Positions 1 through 6,495 of a stretch of 15,488 nt of DNA are shown here, piece after piece. The translations under genes and the position numbers were made by a program. Within the stretch, counting starts at the first letter, position 1. Each line of letters opens with the position of its first letter. Source of the stretch: Candidatus Yonathbacteria bacterium (GTDB lineage: Bacteria > Patescibacteriota > Minisyncoccia > Phycocordibacterales > UBA1550); assembly GCA_016201355.1 (NCBI GenBank), contig JACQCY010000054.1, forward strand, positions 1-15,488, in the 5' to 3' direction. Below the pieces are notes generated by a model that worked only from the letters and a program-made list of their open reading frames with translations, was not told where the DNA came from and searched no databases.

Positions 1-332
1 CAGAAAAACTTTCACAACTGCCGAAAAGAGTTTTGAAGACGCTCACACGCGATAGGGGTAGTGAAAATCGCGGGTGGCAAGAAGTCGAACGCGCGCATGG
101 CTTGAAAGTATTCTTTGCCCATCCATACTGCTCTGGTGAACGCGGAACGAATGAAAATACAAATGGCCTCATCAGAAGATTCTTTCCAAAGAAAACAGAC
201 TGGAGTAAAGTCTCCGATGATGAGATCGAGCACGTCGAATATCTAATCAACACACGGCCACGCAAACGACATGGCGGACTTACGCCAGTTGAGGTATTCT
301 TTAAGACAACAGGTGTTGCATTATATTCTTGA
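1..332 (+). CDS. IS30-family transposase, C-terminal part (runs off the left edge)
   Basis: This is the end of a DDE transposase that cuts and joins insertion-sequence ends. The reading frame is open from base 3 and stops at 330-332, so the gene enters from outside the window; an internal ATG at 33 is not the start. The visible part holds the second catalytic Asp in TRDRGSENRGW and the catalytic Glu in RGTNENTNGLIRRFFPK, followed by the family-typical LINTRPRKRHGGLTPVEVFF tail. These match the C-terminal catalytic core of IS30 transposases as I know the family. The stop codon lies inside the terminal repeat, also usual for IS30 elements. The N-terminal helix-turn-helix part and the first Asp are outside the window, so whether the element is intact cannot be judged. 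Confidence 0.93.
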   Translation, partial: EKLSQLPKRVLKTLTRDRGSENRGWQEVERAHGLKVFFAHPYCSGERGTNENTNGLIRRFFPKKTDWSKVSDDEIEHVEYLINTRPRKRHGGLTPVEVFFKTTGVALYS

Positions 333-339
333 ATCTACA
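314..339. repeat. right terminal inverted repeat of the IS30-family element
   Basis: Read on the minus strand, the 26 bases begin TGTAGATTCAAG and end GCAACA. This is the form of IS30-type ends as I remember them (TGTAGATTCAA...GCAACA). It overlaps the transposase stop codon. The left end is outside the window, so pairing with the partner repeat and the short target duplication cannot be checked. Confidence 0.7.
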
Positions 340-389
340 TCTGTATGAACCCTGACTTCAAAAGAGCGCACTTTACTTTTTTGTCTTCT

Positions 390-418
390 TGCGATATATT
401 ACTTATGGTAATATAGTC
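390..418 (+). promoter_or_regulatory. sigma-70-like promoter for rpsA
   Basis: TTGCGA at 390-395 and TATAGT at 413-418 are separated by exactly 17 bases. The -35 matches the consensus at 4 of 6 positions and the -10 at 5 of 6. Transcription would start near 425, giving a leader of about 117 bases before the rpsA ATG at 542. Predicted from sequence only. Confidence 0.55.
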
Positions 419-442
419 ATTGCAGTCATTAATCGCAAGCAT

Positions 443-535
443 GCGGGTCGCGGATAATCTCACCTATGATAATCAATAGGTGAACCCGAGATCCTTTTTC
501 CCGCTTTGCCGATATTATGGGTAAGCGGGATTTTT
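443..535 (+). promoter_or_regulatory. structured rpsA leader with terminator-like hairpin
   Basis: TCACCTAT (460-467) pairs with ATAGGTGA (476-483) around an 8-base loop. CGGGT (444-448) can pair with ACCCG (484-488), closing a larger stem. TCCCGCTT (499-506) pairs with AAGCGGGA (523-530) and is followed directly by five T (531-535), an intrinsic-terminator shape that ends 6 bases before the ATG. GCGGG (443-447) could instead pair with CCCGC (500-504), which would break the terminator stem. This suggests attenuation or autoregulation, as with many ribosomal-protein leaders, but the ligand is unknown. Confidence 0.5.
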
Positions 536-541
536 AATATT

Positions 542-1642
542 ATGTCAGAATTAGAAAAAGAGAAATTAGTAGAAATAGCGCCGTCCCTTATGACGAGTCT
601 GATGGAGGAGGAGAGAACTCAGCCCGAAATTGATTCGCTTGTCGAGGGGCCTGTGTTAGGTATTCAAAAATCAAATGTTTATATCAATCTCGCGCCTTTT
701 GGAACGGGGATCATTTATGGAGCGGAATTCATCAATGCGCGCGATATCATCAAAAAATTAAACATCGGCGATATCATTACGGCGAAAGTCGTTGATATGG
801 ATAATAAGGATGGATATATCGAGCTCTCCCTCAAGGAAGCGCGCCAAGCTCTCATCTGGACCGAGGCGGAAGAAGCAATCAAGAAAAAGAAGGAACTTGA
901 GATCACCGTAAAAGACGCCAATAAAGGCGGTCTTATTGTAGAGTGGCAAGGTATCCAAGGATTTCTTCCCGCATCACAGCTTAAAAGCGAACACTACCCT
1001 CGCATTGAGGATGGCGATAAAAACAAGATTTTGAACGAACTCAAAAAACTTGTTGGGCAAAAGATGTCAATGATCATCATCTCCGCTTCTCCAAAAGAAG
1101 GGAAACTCATCTTTTCTGAAAAGGAACAGGGGCAAGCTACGGTTAAGGAGAAGCGCGAGCTTTCAGGAAAATATTCAGTGGGTGATGAGCTTGATGGAGT
1201 CATTTCTGGTATCGTTGACTTTGGTGTCTTTGTAAAACTTGAAGATGGGATTGAAGGTCTCGTGCATATCTCAGAGATCGGATGGGGGCTCATTGATGAT
1301 CCGCGAAAAATATTCAAACTTCACGAGAAAGTACGCGTAAAAGTTATTGAAATAAAAGACGGGAAAATCTCTCTTTCAATCAAGGCTCTCAAAGATAACC
1401 CATGGAAGGATGCGGAGAAACGCTATAAAAAGGGTGATATCGTAATGGGTGTTGTGATTAAATTCAATCCCTATGGAGCGTTGGTATCTCTTGAAGAAGG
1501 AGTTGCCGGCCTCGCGCATATCTCAGAATTTGAGACCGAGGAGAATCTCAAAAAGACTCTTGAGCTCGGAAAGACCTATTCTTTCTCCATTGCTTTTTTT
1601 GACCCTAAAGAACAAAAGATGACGCTGTCGTATAAGAAATAG
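542..1642 (+). CDS. rpsA: 30S ribosomal protein S1 (four S1 domains)
   Basis: A 366-residue S1 protein that binds mRNA on the small ribosomal subunit and helps place it for initiation. Four OB-fold S1 repeats can be read, at about residues 31-97, 117-194, 212-281 and 296-366. The last two are the most canonical (VGDELDGVISGIVDFGVFVK with LVHIS, then KGDIVMGVVIKFNPYGALV with LAHIS). E. coli S1 has six repeats, so this is a short form. I start it at ATG 542; the frame also opens at TTG 506, but that lies inside a terminator-like hairpin and adds an unrelated 12 residues. No Shine-Dalgarno is visible. The gene has its own promoter and folded leader and ends at a terminator shared with convergent pth. 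Confidence 0.93.
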   Translation: MSELEKEKLVEIAPSLMTSLMEEERTQPEIDSLVEGPVLGIQKSNVYINLAPFGTGIIYGAEFINARDIIKKLNIGDIITAKVVDMDNKDGYIELSLKEARQALIWTEAEEAIKKKKELEITVKDANKGGLIVEWQGIQGFLPASQLKSEHYPRIEDGDKNKILNELKKLVGQKMSMIIISASPKEGKLIFSEKEQGQATVKEKRELSGKYSVGDELDGVISGIVDFGVFVKLEDGIEGLVHISEIGWGLIDDPRKIFKLHEKVRVKVIEIKDGKISLSIKALKDNPWKDAEKRYKKGDIVMGVVIKFNPYGALVSLEEGVAGLAHISEFETEENLKKTLELGKTYSFSIAFFDPKEQKMTLSYKK

Positions 1643-1675
1643 CGGAATAGTAAATAGTAAAATAGTAGAACAATA

Positions 1676-1725
1676 AATAGCAAAATGAAAACAGCGCCTT
1701 AAGGCGCTGTTTTTGGTTTGCTATT
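1676..1725. terminator. bidirectional terminator between rpsA and pth
   Basis: The perfect palindrome AACAGCGCCTT/AAGGCGCTGTT (1690-1711) is flanked by A-runs on the left and T-runs on the right, so it can act on both strands. An outer arm, AATAGCAAA (1676-1684) with TTTGCTATT (1717-1725), extends the hairpin. It lies between two convergent genes. Confidence 0.85.
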
Positions 1726-1741
1726 TCCTATTGACCAACAA

Positions 1742-2332
1742 CTAATTCACCTCTCCTGTTGCTCTCTCGCGACCTTTTGTGAGAATGAGATTGAGAACAT
1801 CAGCGCCTTTTTTGGTAACTTTTTTCAGCGCATCGATTTCCGAATTTTTTAATGGGCCGATAATAAAGTCGAGGAGAGCCTTTTCATCTTTCGGCTTACG
1901 AAGTTTACTTGAAAGGGTTGTCGGACAAATGCCGATACGAAGGCGCGCAAAAGCAGGTGTTTTGAGCGCTTTAATAATGGATTCCAATCCTTTGTGTCCG
2001 CCCGAGCTTCTATTGAAGGATATTTTCATCGCGCCGAGAGGCAGGTCAATATCATCATAGACCACGATCGTTCGTTCGGCATCTTTTTTGTTTTTTACAA
2101 GAGGAGCCACGCTCTTTCCGGAAACATTCATAAAATTATCCGGCTCTACCAAGATGATTTGGTCTTTTCCCATTATATTTTTAGAGACGAGCGCTTTTAT
2201 TGCATTGTCCCTCTTCCATTCAGGAAAATTATTTTTCTTACGAAAGACCTCAAGCGCCATACGACCAGTATTGTGTCGCGTATCAACATATTCCTCTCCC
2301 GGATTTCCTAATCCAACGATGATGTATTTCAT
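1742..2332 (-). CDS. pth: peptidyl-tRNA hydrolase
   Basis: A 196-residue bacterial Pth, which frees tRNA from peptides dropped by stalled ribosomes. The start is ATG at 2332, giving MKYIIVGLGNPGEEY; the frame is open further upstream but the family begins here. Catalytic and binding residues fall at near E. coli numbering: N10, H20 in DTRHN, N69 in NFMNVSG, D93 in VYDDIDLP, and the GGHKGLESI loop at 111-119. The usual Asn of that loop (GGHNG) is Lys here, a mild oddity that may be lineage-normal. The C-terminal tail is Lys-rich. A TGgCATAAT box lies 6 bases before the ATG, so a leaderless transcript is likely. The gene is divergent from lepB. Confidence 0.96.
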   Translation of the reverse strand: MKYIIVGLGNPGEEYVDTRHNTGRMALEVFRKKNNFPEWKRDNAIKALVSKNIMGKDQIILVEPDNFMNVSGKSVAPLVKNKKDAERTIVVYDDIDLPLGAMKISFNRSSGGHKGLESIIKALKTPAFARLRIGICPTTLSSKLRKPKDEKALLDFIIGPLKNSEIDALKKVTKKGADVLNLILTKGRERATGEVN

Positions 2333-2338
2333 TTTGTA

Positions 2339-2347
2339 ATTATGCCA
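2339..2347 (-). promoter_or_regulatory. extended -10 box for pth
   Basis: On the minus strand this reads TGGCATAAT, a TGn extension plus a -10 hexamer matching TATAAT at 5 of 6 positions. Only six bases separate it from the pth ATG, so transcription would begin at or next to the start codon. No clear -35 was seen. Confidence 0.45.
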
Positions 2348-2385
2348 CACATTCATCCTTTGCAGCAAGTGTGTTATTATCCTAT

Positions 2386-2391
2386 TATAAT
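2386..2391 (+). promoter_or_regulatory. -10 box (TATAAT) for lepB-hisS
   Basis: A perfect TATAAT lies nine bases before ATG 2401. The expected start site is about 2398, leaving almost no leader. No good -35 is present at 17 bases; TTGCAG at 2360-2365 is 20 bases away. Confidence 0.45.
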
Positions 2392-2400
2392 AGTAATTTG

Positions 2401-2989
2401 ATGGACAACGAAAATAATCCCTCACCATCTCGATTGGAGACAATACCACGACACTCTTTTTTCAAAGAGGTGGTGGAAACTGTTCGCTTTATTTTTATCG
2501 CGCTCATCATCGTTATTCCTATTCGTTTTTTCATTGCCCAGCCCTTCATCGTGTCGGGCGCATCAATGGACCCGACATTCACGGATGGGCAGTACCTTAT
2601 TGTTGATGAAATTTCCTATCGTTTTAATGAACCGGCGCGCGGAGATGTCGTGATCTTTAAATACCCAAAAGATCCCCAAAAATATTTTATTAAACGAATC
2701 ATCGGACTCCCCGGAGAAAAAGTGGTAATCAATGAACACGGAAATGTTTTTATTCATCAAGTAGGAAGCGAGGGAACGGTTGCTTTGAAAGAGCCCTACA
2801 TTCATTTCCCAAAAAATGAGTCTGCGGAGCGCGAACTTGGCGCTGATGAATATTTTGTTATGGGGCAGTTATGATTCCCGTATGTGGGGTCCGGTAAAGA
2901 GAGACCTTCTTGTGGGCAAAGCTCTGGTTAGACTTTTCCCTTTTACTCAAATAAACATCTTCCCTGGCGAGTTTAGACAGATGAATTAA
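2401..2989 (+). pseudogene. lepB: signal peptidase I, frameshifted by a small deletion at box E
   Basis: Type I signal peptidase cuts signal peptides from exported proteins at the membrane. The intact part has one membrane segment (about residues 25-45), the catalytic Ser55 in SGASMDPTF, and the general-base Lys98 in FIKRIIGLPGE. After YFVMG at 2862-2865 the frame runs into QL and TGA (2872-2874). The missing C-terminus is in the +1 frame, from about 2867 to TAA 2987-2989, and reads SYDSRMWGPVKRDLLVGKAL and on to FRQMN. The normal junction would be MGDNRxNSxDSRxWG, so about 11 bases coding for DNRN are absent. Simple frameshifting cannot restore these residues. The cause is either a real inactivating deletion or an assembly error. 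The gap to hisS is 7 bases, so they share a transcript. Confidence 0.9.
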
Positions 2990-2996
2990 AACGCAA

Positions 2997-4325
2997 ATGA
3001 CTGATAAAAAAGAAAAACCAAAGAAGATACGGGAGGAAGATATTGCAAGCCCCAAAGGTATGCGCGATTTACAGGGTCGTGAATATTATGATTATCAAGG
3101 GTTTTTTGAAAAAGCATCCGAGGTTGCTCTTTATTACGGTTTTAACCCCATTGAGACCCCTATCCTTGAGCGCGAAGCAGTTTTTACTTCCAGTCTGGGT
3201 ATTGGCACGGATATTCGCGACAAAGAGATGTACTCGCTCAAAACAAAAGGAGGAGATCATCTCGTAATGCGTCCCGAGGGTACGGCAGGGATAATGCGCG
3301 CCTATATTGAAAATGGGATGCAGGCGCTTCCTCAGCCGGTGATGCTCTATTATTACGGTCCGTATTTTCGTCACGAAAATCCTCAACGTGGTCGCTTGCG
3401 CGAGTTTCGTCAGTTTGGGATCGAGGTCATCGGTTCGTCAAAAAGCATCATCGATGCGCTTGTTATTCGCACAATCGTGATCATCTTGAATGAAGCTGGG
3501 TTCAAAAATCTTTCCATAGAAGTTAATTCTATCGGAGACAAGGAATGTCGGGGCCCTTATTTGCGCGAGCTCACGAGCTACTACAAAAAACATATTTCCG
3601 GTCTTTGCTCAAATTGCAAAGAGCGTATCAAATCTAACCCTCTTCGTCTCTTGGATTGCAAAGAATTTTCTTGTCAGGAGATCAAGGGAGGCGCCCCTGC
3701 CCCCCTCTCTTCTCTTTGTAATAATTGTCGCAGTCATTTCAAAGAAGTCATTGAATACCTCGAGGCAATGAGTATTCCTTATACCATAAACAATTATCTT
3801 GTGCGCGGACTTGATTATTACACGCGTACGGTGTTTGAAATTATGGATACCACCCCCGATGAACAAGGAAAAGTGATTTCTCTTGCTCTTGCGTCAGGGG
3901 GGCGCTATGACCTCCTTGCGCGCGCTCTCGGTTCAAGAAAAGATGTTCCTTCGGTGGGAGGTGGTATCGGTGTCGACCGCGTCATTCAATCCGCTTCTCA
4001 CAAATCTCTCGATCCGCGCATTCTCAAAAAACCAAAAGTGTATTTTATTCAATTGGGGAGTGAGGCAAAGTTAAAAAGTTTCGGTATCATTGAAGTGCTA
4101 CGCAAGGCGCATATTCGCATTGCGCAGTCGCTTTCGAAAGACAGTCTTGGTCAACAGCTTGCCATCGCGGAACGAAATGGCGTGGCGTACAGTATTATTT
4201 TCGGACAAAAAGAAGCGATGGATGATACGGTCATCGTCCGTAATATGGGTACGCGATCTCAAGAAACTGTAAAACTCAAAGATCTCACCGAATTTGTTAA
4301 GCACTTGAAAGAAGAGCTAAAATAG
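2997..4325 (+). CDS. hisS: histidine-tRNA ligase
   Basis: A 442-residue class II aminoacyl-tRNA synthetase that charges tRNA-His. The catalytic core shows SPKGMRDL near residue 18, motif 2 (YFRHENPQRGRLREFRQFG, about 123-141), the His-specific signature LVRGLDYYTRTVFEI (268-282), and motif 3 (SVGGGIGVDRV, 319-329). Between them is a Cys-rich insert (CSNC at 204-207, C221, C226, CNNC at 241-244) like the NPLRLLDCK region of many bacterial HisRS; it could bind zinc, which is an inference. The anticodon-binding domain follows from about 345. The start codon ATG 2997 lies 7 bases after the restored lepB stop, with no clear Shine-Dalgarno, so hisS is probably co-transcribed with lepB. Confidence 0.96.
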   Translation: MTDKKEKPKKIREEDIASPKGMRDLQGREYYDYQGFFEKASEVALYYGFNPIETPILEREAVFTSSLGIGTDIRDKEMYSLKTKGGDHLVMRPEGTAGIMRAYIENGMQALPQPVMLYYYGPYFRHENPQRGRLREFRQFGIEVIGSSKSIIDALVIRTIVIILNEAGFKNLSIEVNSIGDKECRGPYLRELTSYYKKHISGLCSNCKERIKSNPLRLLDCKEFSCQEIKGGAPAPLSSLCNNCRSHFKEVIEYLEAMSIPYTINNYLVRGLDYYTRTVFEIMDTTPDEQGKVISLALASGGRYDLLARALGSRKDVPSVGGGIGVDRVIQSASHKSLDPRILKKPKVYFIQLGSEAKLKSFGIIEVLRKAHIRIAQSLSKDSLGQQLAIAERNGVAYSIIFGQKEAMDDTVIVRNMGTRSQETVKLKDLTEFVKHLKEELK

Positions 4326-4342
4326 GCGTCTGAATTTGCGTA

Positions 4343-4348
4343 TATAAT
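4343..4348 (+). promoter_or_regulatory. -10-like TATAAT ahead of rpsU-ybeY
   Basis: A perfect TATAAT in an AT-rich stretch just after the hisS stop. It is 26 bases from the rpsU ATG, so unlike several genes here this transcript would have a short leader. No convincing -35 was found. Confidence 0.35.
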
Positions 4349-4374
4349 ATATTTATGTTAAACTACCGAATAAT

Positions 4375-4626
4375 ATGCCAAAAGTAATAGTAGAAGTTAA
4401 AAAGAATGATAATGAAAACGCCGTCAGCCTCATTCGTCGTTTTACAAAACGCGTTCAGGGGGCGGGGGTTCTCCGTCGTGTTCGTTCTCTCCGCTGGGCA
4501 GAGCGCAAGCCATCACCTTTCAAAGTAAAGAAAAGCGCGCTTGTGGTGCTTGCAAAACGCAAAGAATATGAGCTTTTGAAGAAACTCGGCAAACTTCCTC
4601 AAGAGAAGAAAAGAGCAGGACGCTAA
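4375..4626 (+). CDS. rpsU: 30S ribosomal protein S21
   Basis: An 83-residue basic protein of the bS21 family, which sits near the anti-Shine-Dalgarno end of 16S rRNA and aids initiation. The family pattern is readable: an N-terminal beta strand (VIVEVKKNDNENA), SLIRRFTKRVQGAGVLRRVR at about 18-37, then a Lys/Arg-rich helical tail. It is slightly longer than the 71 residues of E. coli S21. Its stop TAA shares one base with the ATG of ybeY (4626), so the two are translated in coupled fashion. Confidence 0.88.
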   Translation: MPKVIVEVKKNDNENAVSLIRRFTKRVQGAGVLRRVRSLRWAERKPSPFKVKKSALVVLAKRKEYELLKKLGKLPQEKKRAGR

Positions 4627-5003
4627 TGTCATTCATCATCAAAAATCTTACCAAAGGCAAGCTTCCTCGCTTGCCTTTTGTCAAAATAGCGGTTGCGGCG
4701 CTCGGGAAAGAGTACGAAGGTTCTTTGGTTGTGGTAAATTCTCGCCATCAGCGCGAGCTCAATCGTGTTTACCGAGGGAAAGATACGGACACCAATATTC
4801 TCTCCTTCCCTCTCGAAAAAGATGCGGGCGAAATTTTTCTTGATCTTGCAAAAGCGCGCAAGGACGCTCCTCTTTTTGAACGCTCGTATTCCAACTTTGT
4901 CGGTTTTCTTTTCATCCACGCGCTCTTCCATTTGAAAGGTTTTGACCATGGTGCTATAATGGAAACACAGGAGCAGAAAGTCCGCAAAATTTTTAGAATA
5001 TAG
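4626..5003 (+). CDS. ybeY: endoribonuclease YbeY (rRNA maturation)
   Basis: A 125-residue UPF0054 metalloprotein that helps mature the 3' end of 16S rRNA and works in ribosome quality control. The zinc motif HxxxHxxxxxH is complete, with H98, H102 and H108 in FIHALFHLKGFDHG. The upstream landmark ELNRVYRGKDTDTNILSFPL matches the family. It is shorter than the roughly 150 residues of E. coli YbeY, mostly at the N-terminus. The start overlaps the rpsU stop by one base; AGGA at 4617-4620 could serve as a ribosome site, one of the few in the window. Pairing with rpsU fits a shared small-subunit role. Confidence 0.93.
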   Translation: MSFIIKNLTKGKLPRLPFVKIAVAALGKEYEGSLVVVNSRHQRELNRVYRGKDTDTNILSFPLEKDAGEIFLDLAKARKDAPLFERSYSNFVGFLFIHALFHLKGFDHGAIMETQEQKVRKIFRI

Positions 5004-5021
5004 AATCTCTCCTTGGAGCTA

Positions 5022-5067
5022 CCAAGAGCGCGCTCTTTTAGAGTGATGCATTAAGGTACGCTCTTGG
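5022..5067. repeat. structured ybeY-ftsA spacer with 9-bp inverted repeat
   Basis: CCAAGAGCG (5022-5030) is the exact reverse complement of CGCTCTTGG (5059-5067). A smaller hairpin, CTCT/AGAG (5033-5036 with 5040-5043), lies inside it. No T-run follows, so it is a poor terminator. It may be an RNA fold in the ftsA upstream region or a processing site; its function is unknown. Confidence 0.5.
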
Positions 5068-5082
5068 CAACTTCCTCTCCTG

Positions 5083-5111
5083 TTTAAAATTTGTAATTTA
5101 AAATTTAAAAT
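5083..5111. repeat. AT-rich TTTAAAATTT repeat before ftsA
   Basis: Three overlapping TTTAAAATT units. The 24-base core at 5083-5106 recurs with a single mismatch at 7855-7878, upstream of trxB. TAAAAT at 5106-5111, eight bases from the ftsA ATG, could double as a -10 box. Confidence 0.6.
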
Positions 5112-5119
5112 TCTTGATT

Positions 5120-6310
5120 ATGCGCCCCCCCATTAAACGAATAGCTACAGGAATAGATGTTGGTACTCATTCTACTCGTGTCGTTATTATGGAACATATC
5201 AAGGGCAATGCTCCGCGGGTCATCGGTACGGGGCTTTCAGAAACACACGGACTTCGTCACGGGTATGTCGTCAACAAGGAGGAGGCTCTGAAAAGCATAA
5301 AATCCGCAATTACCGATGCTGAAAAAATGGCGGGGGTTACCATAAAGAATGTCCTCCTCTCGGTTGGCGGAGTGAGTTTAGATTCAGCAATTTCGCATGG
5401 TACCACTACGATCTCTCGCGCTTCGGGTGAAGTGATGGCGCAAGACCTTAGGAAAATAGAGAATGAAGCGGAAGAAAATCTTACCCACACCGCAAACAAG
5501 AGGATTATCTACCGTATCCCTCTTCGTTATAAACTTGATAATAAAGAAGTTCTTGGAGATCCATGCGGATTGGTGGGGAGCAAGCTTGAGGTTAAGATGT
5601 TTTTTGCCACTTGTTTGGAGCATCATCTGATTGATATTGTAAAAATCATCGAAGATTTGGGGATTGAAGTTTATGAAGTGGTCCCCTCTCCTATTGCGGC
5701 GGGACAAGTTGCACTCACTAAAAAACAACGGATCGTGGGCTCTGCATTGGTAAATATCGGCGCAGAGACGGTGTCTATCGCTGTTTTTGAAAACGATATT
5801 CCCATTTCGCTTCAAGTGTTTCAGCTTGGATCGACCGATATAACCAATGACATCGCTATTGGACTGAAGATACCTCTCGAAGAGGCAGAGAAGATGAAAA
5901 TAGAAAGTGGTAGTCTTTTGGTAAAACAAAAGACCTCGCGCGCGCGCGCTAAAGATAAACTTGATGATATTATCGAAGCGCGTTTGTGTGATATTTTTGA
6001 GCTTGTTGATGCTCATTTAAAGAAAATAGGAAGAAACGGACTTCTTCCCGCAGGGATTGTTCTTACAGGAGGAGGTTCGGGGATAGCTACAATTGAAGAC
6101 ATCGCAAAGGCGGTGCTCAATTTACCTTCTTCTGTTGCGCGCCCCACAGCGCTCTTGAATACGAATAAACATTCTATTAAGGACTCTCTGTGGCTTGTGG
6201 CCTATGGGCTTTGTTTGTACGGGTTTAACAATCAAAAAGAACCAAACAAGACGAGTATTGATGATATCATTGAGAGCCTTAAAAGCTTGATGAAACCATT
6301 CTTGCCGTAA
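5120..6310 (+). CDS. ftsA: cell division protein FtsA
   Basis: A 396-residue actin-like ATPase that tethers FtsZ to the membrane and recruits the division machinery. Visible landmarks are the phosphate-1 loop GIDVGTHSTRVVI (about 11-23), the SHS2 (1C) domain from about residue 80 to 160 (SHGTTTISRASGEVMAQDL), phosphate-2 in LVNIGAETVSIAVF, and the adenosine motif IVLTGGGSGIA near 310-320. The last residues, SLKSLMKPFLP, resemble the amphipathic membrane helix of FtsA. I start at ATG 5120; a TTG at 5114 only adds two residues. It lies directly upstream of ftsZ, the usual order, separated by a long hairpin. Confidence 0.95.
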   Translation: MRPPIKRIATGIDVGTHSTRVVIMEHIKGNAPRVIGTGLSETHGLRHGYVVNKEEALKSIKSAITDAEKMAGVTIKNVLLSVGGVSLDSAISHGTTTISRASGEVMAQDLRKIENEAEENLTHTANKRIIYRIPLRYKLDNKEVLGDPCGLVGSKLEVKMFFATCLEHHLIDIVKIIEDLGIEVYEVVPSPIAAGQVALTKKQRIVGSALVNIGAETVSIAVFENDIPISLQVFQLGSTDITNDIAIGLKIPLEEAEKMKIESGSLLVKQKTSRARAKDKLDDIIEARLCDIFELVDAHLKKIGRNGLLPAGIVLTGGGSGIATIEDIAKAVLNLPSSVARPTALLNTNKHSIKDSLWLVAYGLCLYGFNNQKEPNKTSIDDIIESLKSLMKPFLP

Positions 6311-6312
6311 GA

Positions 6313-6414
6313 GGTAGAAAATAGTAAGTAGAAAGTAGTGAATAGAATAGACACAAAAATTCTATTTCCCACCCCCCCCTTCTACTTTCTATTTACTACT
6401 TACTATTTTCTACC
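6313..6414. repeat. long imperfect inverted repeat between ftsA and ftsZ
   Basis: The arms at 6313-6331 and 6396-6414 are a perfect 19-bp inverted repeat beginning GGTAGAAAATAGTAAGTAG. Inside, AATAGAA (6341-6347) pairs with TTCTATT (6360-6366), and an 8-C run lies at 6372-6379. The arms consist of AATAGTAAGTAG-like units also seen in the spacer after rpsA (about 1648-1668). It may act as a terminator or attenuator between the division genes, or be a small dispersed repeat. Confidence 0.75.
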
Positions 6415-6483
6415 CTCATATTTGTAATCCACCCCTTCTTTTGGTATTCTGTTTGTATTCAAAGGAAATTTTAATAGATTAAA

Positions 6484-6489
6484 CATAAT
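6484..6489 (+). promoter_or_regulatory. -10-like CATAAT immediately before ftsZ
   Basis: CATAAT lies six bases before the ftsZ ATG, the same spacing as for pth and tsaD. There is no TG extension, and the surroundings are AT-rich, so the call is weaker than for those genes. Confidence 0.35.
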
Positions 6490-6495
6490 AATTGT

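Noticed and set aside
506..541. Upstream TTG start adding 12 residues to rpsA
   Set aside because: It lies within the terminator-like stem, and the added residues are not part of the S1 family.
2333..2449. 39-residue N-terminal extension of pth
   Set aside because: Pth proteins begin at the MKYIIVGLGNPG strand, and the extension overlaps the lepB start.
2860..2874. Programmed frameshift in lepB
   Set aside because: There is no slippery sequence, and a shift alone would not restore the missing box E residues; a deletion or assembly error fits better.
5384..6016. 210-residue open frame opposite ftsA
   Set aside because: It is a shadow of ftsA with no family-like motifs or start signals of its own.
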